Assembly: GCF_050942215.1 (NCBI RefSeq)
Contig: NZ_CP192056.1
Coordinates: 4,216,001-4,280,000 of the forward strand
Direction of reading: 5' to 3'
DNA from: Sphaerimonospora sp050942215
GTDB lineage: Bacteria; Actinomycetota; Actinomycetes; Streptosporangiales; Streptosporangiaceae
Length of the DNA: 64,000 nt
Part shown: in pieces, positions 55,990-63,806 of the stretch
How the letters are laid out: every line of letters starts with the position of its first letter
Numbering within the stretch: position 1 is the first letter of the stretch
The notes under the pieces: model-generated
Databases searched by the model: none
Told to the model about the DNA's origin: nothing
The model's input: only the letters and a program-made list of their open reading frames with translations
Made by a program: the position numbers and the translations under genes

Positions 55990-56685
55990 ATGGATGGCAT
56001 CCACGACACCGGCGGAATGGACGGGTACGGCCCCGTCCAGTATCAGCAGGACGAGCCCGTCTTCCACTATGAGTGGGAAGGTCGCGTACTCTCGATCCTG
56101 ACCTGGATGCATCTAAAAGGAATCTCCTGGTGGGACAAGTCCCGCTTCTTCCGCGAGATGATGGGCAACGAGAATTACGTGAACGAGATCCGTAATTCGT
56201 ACTACACGCACTGGCTGAGTGCGGCAGAGCGACTGCTCGTCTCCGAGAGGATCATCACGGAGCAGGAGCGGCTCCACCGTCTGGAGGAGATTCAGGCGGG
56301 CCTGTACAGGGACCGGAAGCCGAGCAAGACATTCGATCCTGCCGAGATCGATAGAGCGATCGAGGAGATGCACGAGCCGCGATCACTCGTACTGCCGGGC
56401 CCCGAGCCCTCGTACCAGGAGGGCGACCGGGTACTGGTGAAGAACATGAACCCGAGCGGACACACTCGGTGCCCGAAGTACGTCCGCAACCGAGTCGGCG
56501 AGATCGCCATGTCGCACGGGCCGCAGATCTATCCCGAAAGCAGTTCAGCCGGCCTGGGCGCTGACCCGAAGCCGCTCTATACGGTCGCGTTCTCGGCCAC
56601 AGAGCTGTGGGGTGACGACGGAAATCCAAGGGACACCATCTACGTCGACCTGTGGGAGCCCTACCTGACCTCCGCGGCTGCATGA
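55990..56685 (+). CDS. nthB: Nitrile hydratase beta subunit
   Basis: This 231-residue subunit starts with MDGIHDTGGMDGYGPV, the usual beta-subunit N-terminus. It goes on with the helical FHYEWEGRVLSILTWMH segment. The C-terminal barrel contains GDRVLVKNMNPSGHTRCPKYVRNRVGEI, where the GHTR arginine contacts the metal site of the alpha subunit. It ends with ELWGDD and IYVDLWEPYL. The ATG at 55990 has AGGAG six bases upstream; a GTG lies one codon earlier. Beta precedes alpha, as in the cobalt nitrile hydratases of Rhodococcus rhodochrous J1. Confidence 0.96.
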   Translation: MDGIHDTGGMDGYGPVQYQQDEPVFHYEWEGRVLSILTWMHLKGISWWDKSRFFREMMGNENYVNEIRNSYYTHWLSAAERLLVSERIITEQERLHRLEEIQAGLYRDRKPSKTFDPAEIDRAIEEMHEPRSLVLPGPEPSYQEGDRVLVKNMNPSGHTRCPKYVRNRVGEIAMSHGPQIYPESSSAGLGADPKPLYTVAFSATELWGDDGNPRDTIYVDLWEPYLTSAAA

Positions 56686-56699
56686 AAGGGAAGTGAATA

Positions 56700-57311
56700 A
56701 TGACCGAGCATCTTAGTCACTATAGCGAGTACGAAGCACGGACGAAGGCAATCGAGACCCTGCTCTATGAGCGCGGAATCGTGAACCCGGACGCGGTCGA
56801 CCGCATCGTCCAGTATTACGAGAGCGACCTCGGCCCGCTGAACGGCGCGAAGGTGGTCGCACGGACCTGGGTCGATTCCGCTTACCGGGACTGGGTGGCC
56901 CGTGACGCGACGGCCGCCATGGCTTCACTCGGATACGCGGGCGAGCAGGCTCACCAGATCACCGCGGTGTTCAACGACAGCAAGACCCATCACGTGGTGG
57001 TCTGCACCCTGTGCTCATGCTATCCGTGGCCGGTACTGGGCCTGCCCCCGGCCTGGTACAAGAGCATGGAATACCGCTCGCGGGTCGTCGCGGATCCACG
57101 CGGCGTCCTGAGGCGGGACTTCGACCTCGACATCCCCGACGACGTCGACGTCCGAGTGTGGGACAGCAGCTCGGAGATTCGATACATCGTCATCCCCGAG
57201 CGTCCCGCCGGCACCGAGGGCTGGACCGAGGAGCAGCTGATCACGCTGGTCACACGTGATGCGATGATCGGCGTCAAGAAGGCGCTGACGCCTCGGGAGG
57301 TCGCGGCATGA
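56700..57311 (+). CDS. nthA: Nitrile hydratase alpha subunit, cobalt type
   Basis: This 203-residue subunit holds the metal. The claw motif is CTLCSC at C102, C105 and C107. Threonine at the second position marks cobalt enzymes, whereas iron enzymes have CSLCSC. Context around it (HHVVVCTLCSCYPWPVLGLPPAWYKS) is typical. The enzyme adds water to nitriles, giving amides. In cobalt enzymes two of the cysteines are oxidised to sulfinic and sulfenic acid. The stop codon overlaps the ATG of the activator gene. Confidence 0.97.
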   Translation: MTEHLSHYSEYEARTKAIETLLYERGIVNPDAVDRIVQYYESDLGPLNGAKVVARTWVDSAYRDWVARDATAAMASLGYAGEQAHQITAVFNDSKTHHVVVCTLCSCYPWPVLGLPPAWYKSMEYRSRVVADPRGVLRRDFDLDIPDDVDVRVWDSSSEIRYIVIPERPAGTEGWTEEQLITLVTRDAMIGVKKALTPREVAA

Positions 57312-57619
57312 CGGCTCAGGAGATCTCCCTCCCCCCGATGTCCGGGCAGGGTGCGCCCCCGCGGCAGAACGGCGAGCTGGTATTCACCGAGCCCTGGGAG
57401 GCGACGGCATTCGGGGTCGCCGTCGCCCTGTCCAACCAGGGAACGTATAACTGGGAACACTTCCGGCAGAGGCTTATCAAGGCGATCGCCGACTCTGGCG
57501 GATGTGAGGCCTACTACGAAAGCTGGGCGAAGGCACTCGAAGCCAGTGTGATCGACGCCGGAATCCTTCCGGAACAGGAGATTCTGGATCGCATGGCCGC
57601 ACTACAACAGCCTCACTAG
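57308..57619 (+). CDS. Nitrile hydratase activator / cobalt-insertion subunit
   Basis: This 103-residue protein resembles the small activators of cobalt nitrile hydratases (P14K, NhlE, NhhG). These form a complex with the alpha subunit, insert oxidised cobalt and then exchange with the apo-alpha of the enzyme (self-subunit swapping). The segment ELVFTEPWEATAFGVAVALSNQGTYNWEHFRQRL is shared with the N-terminal part of beta subunits, as in known activators. The ATG overlaps the alpha-subunit stop codon. A 16-bp hairpin follows. Confidence 0.92.
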   Translation: MTAQEISLPPMSGQGAPPRQNGELVFTEPWEATAFGVAVALSNQGTYNWEHFRQRLIKAIADSGGCEAYYESWAKALEASVIDAGILPEQEILDRMAALQQPH

Positions 57620-57628
57620 CATATATCC

Positions 57629-57670
57629 GTTGGCCGGCGATCCAGGCCAGGGCATGGATCGCCGGCCAAC
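57629..57670 (+). terminator. Terminator hairpin after the nitrile hydratase genes
   Basis: A perfect 16-bp inverted repeat (arms 57629-57644 and 57655-57670, 10-base loop) begins 9 bases after the activator stop codon. It separates the enzyme genes from the transporter genes, so the two groups may be separate transcripts. Confidence 0.8.
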
Positions 57671-57736
57671 TCGATTCGGAGAGACAACCGGCCGGCGTTC
57701 TCGCGGAGCAGGTGAATTCGCTTCCCCTGCTCGGAT

Positions 57737-57810
57737 CATCATCACGGTGATGATCAGTTGATGCGGTCGTGTGCCTGACGGAGCAGCATGAGCATCATCG
57801 CGGTGATCCC
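57737..57810 (+). promoter_or_regulatory. Pair of operator-like dyads in the gap before the transporter genes
   Basis: The 522-base gap 57620-58141 holds no clear gene. At 57737-57751 and 57793-57807 it carries two near-identical 15-mers (CATCATCACGGTGAT and CATCATCGCGGTGAT) that are 56 bases apart. The first is part of a 17-bp palindrome (57738-57754). They may bind a metal- or nitrile-responsive regulator. No cobalamin riboswitch could be recognised. Confidence 0.5.
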
Positions 57811-58141
57811 AGAGATGCGCTCGGGTACGTCCGCACCGCATCATCGAATCACTCCAGGAGAAGCCGCCGAGGCGCCGATCGATACGACTCGACGCCGAAC
57901 CCTCCGCTGAAGAACCCGAACCTATCGATGTCGTCGTGTCAGGGCGGCCGAGAAGCCGATGCGGTTCCGGCGCACCCTTCGTCACAGTGATCAGGCTTCG
58001 CCACCCGCTCGACGAGGAACCACCGCCAACCGTCCGTCTGGAATGGCCGCAGGAGCCAAGACTTTCCGGGGCACCACCCATCGGCCGGTACATCGGCTAC
58101 GACTCGACACTCTCACGCACCAGAACAGGAGGCGACACCCG

Positions 58142-59755
58142 TTGAGTTCACTGTCCCGCACGCGTCGTTTGAGTTGGGGCAGGGTATGGGTCACGCTGAC
58201 CGCCCTGCTCGCCCTGCTACTGGCCGGATGTGGCACGACCGAAGGTAGAGACTCAACCCTTGCGGGACCGCCGACGCTGACCATCGCCACCAGCTTCGCG
58301 ATCGAGAATCTCGACCCGCTGGAGAACGGTTTCTGGGGTCCGGAGTTCGGTTACGTCGAACTGCTCATGCGACCCACCCACGGCGGCGAGCCGACACCAT
58401 GGGTGCTGTCCGAGCTGACCAACTCCGGGCCGTCGACCTGGGTGCTGCGACTCAGCGAGGGGATCACGTTCCAGAACGGCGCGCCACTGGACGGTGCCGC
58501 GCTGGCCGCACTGCTGACCTATCAGCTCGCCGAGAACCCCAGCTTCGCCGCCGCTCTGCCGAATGCGAAGGCCAAGGCGACGGGCCCGCTCGAAGTCACC
58601 CTCACCACCTCGCGGCCCGCTCCCAACGTGCCGGCGCTGCTCGCGGACGAAGGAATGGTTCCGGTCTACGACGTGGCCGCCTACAAGCGCCACCTCGACT
58701 CCGGCGCGCCCGCGAGCCGGCTGACCACCGCCGGGCTCTACACCGGGCCGTACACGGTGGACAGCCTGGACGCCGAGTCGATGCGGCTGTCACCGCGTTC
58801 GGACTACTGGGACGGCATCCCCGCCCTGGCGAAGCTGACGGTCCGGTTCGTCCCCGAGGCGTCGGCGCGCATCCAGGCCGTGCAGGCCGGGGAGGCCGAT
58901 CTCGCGCTTTATCCGCCGACGGCCAGCGCGACCACTCTCGAAGGCCGCACCGACTCCTTCTTCGTCACCGGAGAGCCGACAGGCCCGACGTTCATGCTGC
59001 AGCTCAACCAGCATGAGCCTCCGTTCGACGACCCGCTGGTCCGGCGCGCGGTATACGCGGGCATCGACTACGAGGAGCTGGCGAACGAGGTGATGAACGG
59101 CCTGTACGCCCCGGCGATCGGCCTCTACACGGACAACCGTCCCTGGGCGGAGAAGACCCAGATCACGGACATCGCGGCAGCCGAGGCTCTGCTCGACCAG
59201 GCGGGCTGGACCCGTCAGGGCGAGGGGCCGCGCACCCGCGGCGGAGCCCCGCTGCGGTTCGTGATCACCACCTATCCTCAGCAGCCCGACTCCGACGTGC
59301 TCGCGCTGGCGATCCAGGCACAACTGACCAAGGTCGGTATCGACGTCGAGATCCAGCAGGTCCCCGACATCAACGCCACCCTTGAGCAGGCCACCGGCTG
59401 GAACGCCGCGATCTCCGGCAACGGTTTCATCTCGTTCGGCGGCGACTACATCACACCGCTGGCCAACTACCTGCGCACCAAGGGGCCGCGGAACCACATG
59501 GGCGTGTCCGATCCGCACCTGGACGCGCTCATCGACCGGCTCTCCGTCGAACTCGACACCGAACGCCGCGACGAGCTGCTGAGGCAGATCCAGCGGCACA
59601 TCGCCGACAACGGCCACCTGGGCTACGTCGGCATCCGGTTGCCCGCCGTGGTCGCCAACGCCGGCTGGCGGGGATATCAGGTACCCGTCTCCAACCTCTG
59701 GGTCGACGCGAGGACCGCACCCTCGGCGGGACCTGACGACGAGGCCGCTCAATGA
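58142..59755 (+). CDS. ABC transporter substrate-binding lipoprotein, nickel/peptide type
   Basis: This 537-residue SBP family 5 protein begins at TTG 58142, nine bases after AGGAGG. Its N-terminus has a positive end, a hydrophobic helix and the lipobox LLAGC (about 25-29). Features of the mature protein are PLENGFWGPEFGYVELLM, WVLRLSEGITFQNGAPLDG, GLYTGPYTV and NLWVDA. The family includes NikA and metallophore-binding proteins. Given the neighbouring cobalt enzyme and the CbiX-like protein, cobalt or a cobalt chelate is the likely ligand; this is inference from context only. Peptides remain possible. Confidence 0.9.
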   Translation: MSSLSRTRRLSWGRVWVTLTALLALLLAGCGTTEGRDSTLAGPPTLTIATSFAIENLDPLENGFWGPEFGYVELLMRPTHGGEPTPWVLSELTNSGPSTWVLRLSEGITFQNGAPLDGAALAALLTYQLAENPSFAAALPNAKAKATGPLEVTLTTSRPAPNVPALLADEGMVPVYDVAAYKRHLDSGAPASRLTTAGLYTGPYTVDSLDAESMRLSPRSDYWDGIPALAKLTVRFVPEASARIQAVQAGEADLALYPPTASATTLEGRTDSFFVTGEPTGPTFMLQLNQHEPPFDDPLVRRAVYAGIDYEELANEVMNGLYAPAIGLYTDNRPWAEKTQITDIAAAEALLDQAGWTRQGEGPRTRGGAPLRFVITTYPQQPDSDVLALAIQAQLTKVGIDVEIQQVPDINATLEQATGWNAAISGNGFISFGGDYITPLANYLRTKGPRNHMGVSDPHLDALIDRLSVELDTERRDELLRQIQRHIADNGHLGYVGIRLPAVVANAGWRGYQVPVSNLWVDARTAPSAGPDDEAAQ

Positions 59756-60693
59756 CGGTCATCCCGCGGCGGATCGGACAGGCACTCGTAACACTTCTCG
59801 GCGCAAGCCTGATCGTGTTCGGCATGCTTACGGTCACCCCCGGGGACCCCGCGCACCGTGTGCTCGCGGCCCGTGGCATAACCGAACCCACCCCGGCGGC
59901 GGTCGCGGCCGTTTCGGATGAGCTGCGATTGAACGACCCCATCTTGGTCAGGTTCGGCGGCTGGGTGAGCGGCGTGGTCACCGGTGATCTCGGCGTGTCC
60001 TGGCGGACCGGGCGGCCGGTGGCCGACGAGTTCGTCACCCGGCTGCCCGCGACGTTACGGCTGGCCGGGGTGGCGATGGCGCTGGCGGTGGTGCTGGCGC
60101 TCCTGCTGGGCACCATCGCCGCCGCGGCCCCAGGGCGCTGGCCCGACACCGTGTTCCGCGCAGTCGCACTGGGGATGCTGGCGGTGCCCAGCTTCGTGTT
60201 CGGGGTCATCGTGCTCGACGTGCTCGTGGTGCGCGCGGGACTCGGGCGTGTGATCGCCGATGGGAGCTGGGGAACGGTGTTCCTGCCCGCCCTCACCCTC
60301 GCACTCGCCCCCGCCGCGAACTGGTCGCGAGTGCTGCGCACCAGCCTGCTCGAGGCGGGGTCGGCGCCCTACCTGCAGGTCTGCGCGGCGCGCGGGGCAA
60401 GCCGCCGACGACTTCTGTGGGTGCATCAGCTGCCCAACGCCGCCCCTCCCTTCCTGACCCTGATCGGGCTGGGAGCGGCGGCACTGATCGGCGGGGCCCC
60501 GATCGTCGAAAGCGTGTTCACCTGGCCGGGGATCGGCCGCTACACCATCGAGGCGATCGACGCCAGGGACATGCCCGTCGTCATTGGATTCACTCTGGTC
60601 GCGGTCGTCGTATATGTGGTCGCCAGCCTCGTCATCGACCTGGCGTGCGCGGTGCTCGACCCGCGGCTGCGCGCCGATCGGGCGGCGGCATGA
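59752..60693 (+). CDS. ABC transporter permease, NikB/DppB type
   Basis: This 313-residue permease has the N-terminal helix IGQALVTLLGASLIVFGMLTVTPGDPAH. It continues with GDLGVSWRTGRPV and helices, and the coupling loop APYLQVCAARGASRRRLLWVHQLPNA. The loop lacks the usual 'RTARAKG' wording, and the C-terminal end is VLDPRLRADRAAA. The ATG overlaps the SBP stop codon; the stop overlaps the next permease start. It forms the channel with the NikC-type protein. Confidence 0.93.
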   Translation: MTVIPRRIGQALVTLLGASLIVFGMLTVTPGDPAHRVLAARGITEPTPAAVAAVSDELRLNDPILVRFGGWVSGVVTGDLGVSWRTGRPVADEFVTRLPATLRLAGVAMALAVVLALLLGTIAAAAPGRWPDTVFRAVALGMLAVPSFVFGVIVLDVLVVRAGLGRVIADGSWGTVFLPALTLALAPAANWSRVLRTSLLEAGSAPYLQVCAARGASRRRLLWVHQLPNAAPPFLTLIGLGAAALIGGAPIVESVFTWPGIGRYTIEAIDARDMPVVIGFTLVAVVVYVVASLVIDLACAVLDPRLRADRAAA

Positions 60694-61571
60694 GCGCGGT
60701 AGGCATCCTGCTGCGACCGGAGGTCCCCGCACCGCCGCCCGCCGTTCGGTCGGTGTGGCCGGCGTTGCTGCGCCGCCCAGCCGCGCGGGTCGGGCTGACA
60801 CTGGCCGCGGTGCTCGCACTCGCCGCCTTCCTGGGTCCGTTGCTGACCGTCGACCCCGATGTGCCCGACTACGCCACCAAACTCGCGCCCCCGAGTTCCG
60901 CGCACTGGTTGGGCACCGACCATGCCGGTCGCGACCTGCTGGCGCGCACCCTGGCGGGGGCGCGGACCTCGCTGGGGGCGGCCCTGCTCGTGATGACGAT
61001 CGCGGGCGTGGTCGGGTTGCTGGTCGGTACGCTCGCGGGCGCGATCGGTGGCGTCGTCGACACCGTGCTCACCCGAGCGACGGATGTGCTGCTCGGTCTG
61101 CCATCGCTGGTATTGACCCTGGCCGTGGTCGGGGTGCTCGGACCGGGGTTCTGGAACCTGGTGCTGGCCATGTCCGCGACCAGTTGGGCGGGGCTGGCCC
61201 GACTGGCCCGCAGCGTCGCCAGGGGCAGCATGCGACGACCCGACGTTCTCGCCGCCCGCATGGCCGGCGTCGGCTCGGTACGCAGCATAGCCGGGCACGT
61301 CGTTCCCAATGTGGCCAGCCAGGTCGTCGTCGCGGCGACTCTCGGGCTGGGTGAGGCGGTGCTCGCACTGGGCGGGCTGTCGTTCCTCGGGCTCGGTGCG
61401 CAGCCTCCCACGTCCGAGTGGGGGACCATGCTCGCCACCGGTCGTGAAACCTTCGCGTACGCCCCCTGGCAGTTGCTCGGCCCAGGGCTGGGACTGGTTC
61501 TGTCGGTCGCAGCGGCCGCGCTGATCAGCGACGCACTGCGCGATGTCACCGACCCGGGGAGAGCCAAATGA
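60690..61571 (+). CDS. ABC transporter permease, NikC/DppC type
   Basis: This 293-residue permease has the extracytoplasmic HWLGTDHAGRDLLARTLAGARTSLG segment (the HxxGTDxxGRD family motif) and the coupling loop RPDVLAARMAGVGSVRSIAGHVVPN. A GLSFLGLGAQPPTSEWGTML motif follows. ATG at 60690 overlaps the preceding stop codon as ATGA and gives a normal N-terminus. Compact size (about 290 residues) is close to NikC. The stop codon overlaps the ATPase ATG. Confidence 0.93.
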   Translation: MSAVGILLRPEVPAPPPAVRSVWPALLRRPAARVGLTLAAVLALAAFLGPLLTVDPDVPDYATKLAPPSSAHWLGTDHAGRDLLARTLAGARTSLGAALLVMTIAGVVGLLVGTLAGAIGGVVDTVLTRATDVLLGLPSLVLTLAVVGVLGPGFWNLVLAMSATSWAGLARLARSVARGSMRRPDVLAARMAGVGSVRSIAGHVVPNVASQVVVAATLGLGEAVLALGGLSFLGLGAQPPTSEWGTMLATGRETFAYAPWQLLGPGLGLVLSVAAAALISDALRDVTDPGRAK

Positions 61572-63058
61572 TCCCACTCATGGTGGAAGGCCTCACGGTC
61601 ACCTACCCCAACGGGCACCGCGCTCTCGAGGACGTCACACTGCGGGTCGGCATCGGCGAGCGGTGGGGCGTGGTCGGACGATCCGGCAGCGGTAAGACGA
61701 CACTGGTCCGCGCAATCCTCGGGCTGCTGCCCCCGGGCACTCAGACCGCCGGCAGCATCCGCGTCGGCGATCGGGAGGTGCTTGGAGCCTCCGAGCGGGC
61801 GCTGCAGGAGCTGCGGGGACCGCGCGTCGGGTACGTGCCGCAAGACCCGTTCGCAGCCTACGACCCGTTACGTACGGTCAGACATCACGTCGCCGAGGCC
61901 TGGTCGGCGCACGGCCGTACCCCACCCGCCGGGGCAGTCGCCGATGCGCTGGGCGCCGTGGGAATCGATGACGCGCCACGGCGGATCAGAAACCACCCGC
62001 ACCAGTGGTCGGGTGGCATGCTCCAGCGAGCCACTCTCGTTACCGGAACGGCGCACGCCCCGGTGCTCACTCTCGCCGATGAGCCGACCAGCGCCCTGGA
62101 CGCCGAGCTCGCCGACGACATGCTCGCGCTGCTGCGGCGTCGCTGCGGCGCGATGCTGCTGATCAGCCATGATCTGGCCCTGGTGGCCCGGCACACCGGG
62201 TCCGTACTCGTGCTGGCCGATGGGCGGGTGGTCCAGCGCGGCCCGGCCACCGCCCTGCTGCACGCTCCAGCCGCTGAGGAGACCAGGCGGCTCGTGGCGG
62301 CCGCGAAACCGTCACCGCGACGGAGCATGTCCACTGCACGATCAAGTACGAAACCGGTGGTCGCCGAGGTTCGCGGCGTCTCGCGACGCTACGGGCGGGG
62401 GCCTGACGCCGTGACCGCTGTCGACAATGTGTCTGTCACTCTCACCGCAGGCGAGGTCGTCGGGGTGATCGGCCGCTCCGGCTCGGGCAAGTCGACCCTG
62501 GCCAGGATCATCGGCGGCATGGAGCGGCCCGACGCCGGCATCGTCAGCCTGAACGGACGGGATGCCTGGGCACAACGGCGCACCCTGCGACCCGGATTCG
62601 TCATGCCGATCTTCCAGGATCCGGTGGCCAGCCTCGACCGGCGCTGGACGCTGTGGCGAACGCTGACCGAGCCCCTGCTCGCCCGCGGTGAGCGCCATCC
62701 CCGCGCGCATCGCCGTGAATTGGCCCGGCAGGCACTCGCCCGCGTCGGGCTCACAGGAATCGACGTCGATCGCACACCCGCGAGCCTGTCAGTCGGACAG
62801 GCCCAGCGCGTCGCGATCGCAAGAGCACTCCTAGCCCGCCCCGCCCTGCTGATCGCCGACGAGCCGACGGCCAGCCTCGACGTCGTCGCCGCAGCCGAGA
62901 TCACCGCCCTGCTCCGCGCCGTCGCCGACGACGGCACCGCCCTGCTGGTCGTCAGCCACGACCAGCAGCGTCTCGCCGGCTACGCCGACCGCATCGTCAC
63001 CATGACCGCCGGTCGCCTGATTCAGGAAGGACAGCTTTACTATGCCGCAGCCAGCTGA
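61568..63058 (+). CDS. Fused double ATPase of a nickel/cobalt-type ABC importer (NikD-NikE fusion)
   Basis: This 496-residue protein contains two complete nucleotide-binding domains. The first (about 3-240) has Walker A GRSGSGKTTLVRA, the signature WSGGMLQRA and Walker B LTLADEPTSALD. The second (about 258-490) has Walker A GRSGSGKSTLAR, the signature LSVGQAQRVAIARALL, Walker B LLIADEPTASLD and H-loop VVSHDQQRL. The second signature reads SVGQ instead of SGGQ. The C-terminal cysteine motif of Opp ATPases is absent, as in NikD/NikE. One gene thus supplies both motor subunits. The 3' end overlaps the next gene by 17 bases. Confidence 0.93.
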   Translation: MIPLMVEGLTVTYPNGHRALEDVTLRVGIGERWGVVGRSGSGKTTLVRAILGLLPPGTQTAGSIRVGDREVLGASERALQELRGPRVGYVPQDPFAAYDPLRTVRHHVAEAWSAHGRTPPAGAVADALGAVGIDDAPRRIRNHPHQWSGGMLQRATLVTGTAHAPVLTLADEPTSALDAELADDMLALLRRRCGAMLLISHDLALVARHTGSVLVLADGRVVQRGPATALLHAPAAEETRRLVAAAKPSPRRSMSTARSSTKPVVAEVRGVSRRYGRGPDAVTAVDNVSVTLTAGEVVGVIGRSGSGKSTLARIIGGMERPDAGIVSLNGRDAWAQRRTLRPGFVMPIFQDPVASLDRRWTLWRTLTEPLLARGERHPRAHRRELARQALARVGLTGIDVDRTPASLSVGQAQRVAIARALLARPALLIADEPTASLDVVAAAEITALLRAVADDGTALLVVSHDQQRLAGYADRIVTMTAGRLIQEGQLYYAAAS

Positions 63059-63713
63059 ACGGACACTGCTGCTGGTCGCCCGCCCAACTCCTGCGGGCGT
63101 CGACGGCCGATCGCTGCGATCCCTGGCCGCCGCCGTCACCGACCGCACCGACCAGCCGGTCCGCATCGCGTACCTCGACCAGGCCGACCCCTCGGTCCAC
63201 GCCGCGCTTGACGACGAGCTCGCCGGCGGATGCGAAGCGGTGCTGATCATCCCGCTGGCGATCCCTGACGACCGCTACCTCTCCGCCTGGATCGGGCGCG
63301 CTGTCGCGAACTGGCGCGAGACCCGCAACCGCGATCTCGACATCCGTATCGCACCGGGGCTCAGCTCCGTCCCTGGAACCGCCGAACTCATCGCGCGACT
63401 GGGCGCGTCCGACGGCGCCGCGATCACGACATCCCCCTCCGGGTTTCGCAGCCCGGCGTGGTCCGTCATGCAGATCCCGAACCGTCATCTCCTGGTCTGC
63501 CGCGGCCCTCGCTGTACCGCCTACGGCGCGGGAGCGACACACCGCGTCTTGTCCGAGTCGACCCGCGGCACGACGACCCTGGTCAGTCCCATCGGCTGCC
63601 TCGGCCCCTGCAACCTCGGACCACTGGTGATCGACAACCCAGCCGGCCGATGGCACCAGGCGGTCGACCCGGCCAAAGCCATGGAACTCGGACGGGTGCC
63701 TCGGCGGGGCTGA
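63042..63713 (+). CDS. CbiX-like domain fused to a thioredoxin-like [2Fe-2S] ferredoxin domain
   Basis: The 223-residue protein starts with a chelatase-like domain (about 1-125: RTLLLVARPTPAG, RIAYLDQADPSVHAALDDEL, AVLIIPLAIPDDRYLSAWIG). In CbiX the first strand ends in a GHGS histidine; here it reads VARPTPAG. The second histidine region (usually GxHVxxD) reads PDDRYLS. The usual metal-binding histidines thus seem lost. A C-terminal ferredoxin domain (about 145-223) has the cysteines of this family: LVCRGPRCTAYGAGA and GCLGPCNLGPLVIDNP. It overlaps the ATPase gene by 17 bases, so it belongs to the operon. A role in handling imported cobalt is likely; whether it binds, reduces or senses metal is unknown. 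Confidence 0.8.
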   Translation: MPQPAERTLLLVARPTPAGVDGRSLRSLAAAVTDRTDQPVRIAYLDQADPSVHAALDDELAGGCEAVLIIPLAIPDDRYLSAWIGRAVANWRETRNRDLDIRIAPGLSSVPGTAELIARLGASDGAAITTSPSGFRSPAWSVMQIPNRHLLVCRGPRCTAYGAGATHRVLSESTRGTTTLVSPIGCLGPCNLGPLVIDNPAGRWHQAVDPAKAMELGRVPRRG

Positions 63714-63806
63714 GAAAACAGAGAAAGATATAGATCCCGATCAACGGAAATAGGTCAATTGCTCTATATGACCTGCACACTTTCCGGACAACCGCGCTCA
63801 CGAGCG

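Noticed and set aside
57760..58140. Cobalamin riboswitch upstream of the transporter genes
   Set aside because: A CCAGGAGAAGCCGCC stretch recalls the B12 box only weakly, and the other conserved blocks of the aptamer were not found.
57959..58141. Longer N-terminus of the nickel/peptide-type SBP
   Set aside because: The upstream in-frame part is Arg/His-rich and would bury the lipoprotein signal peptide. TTG at 58142 follows AGGAGG directly.
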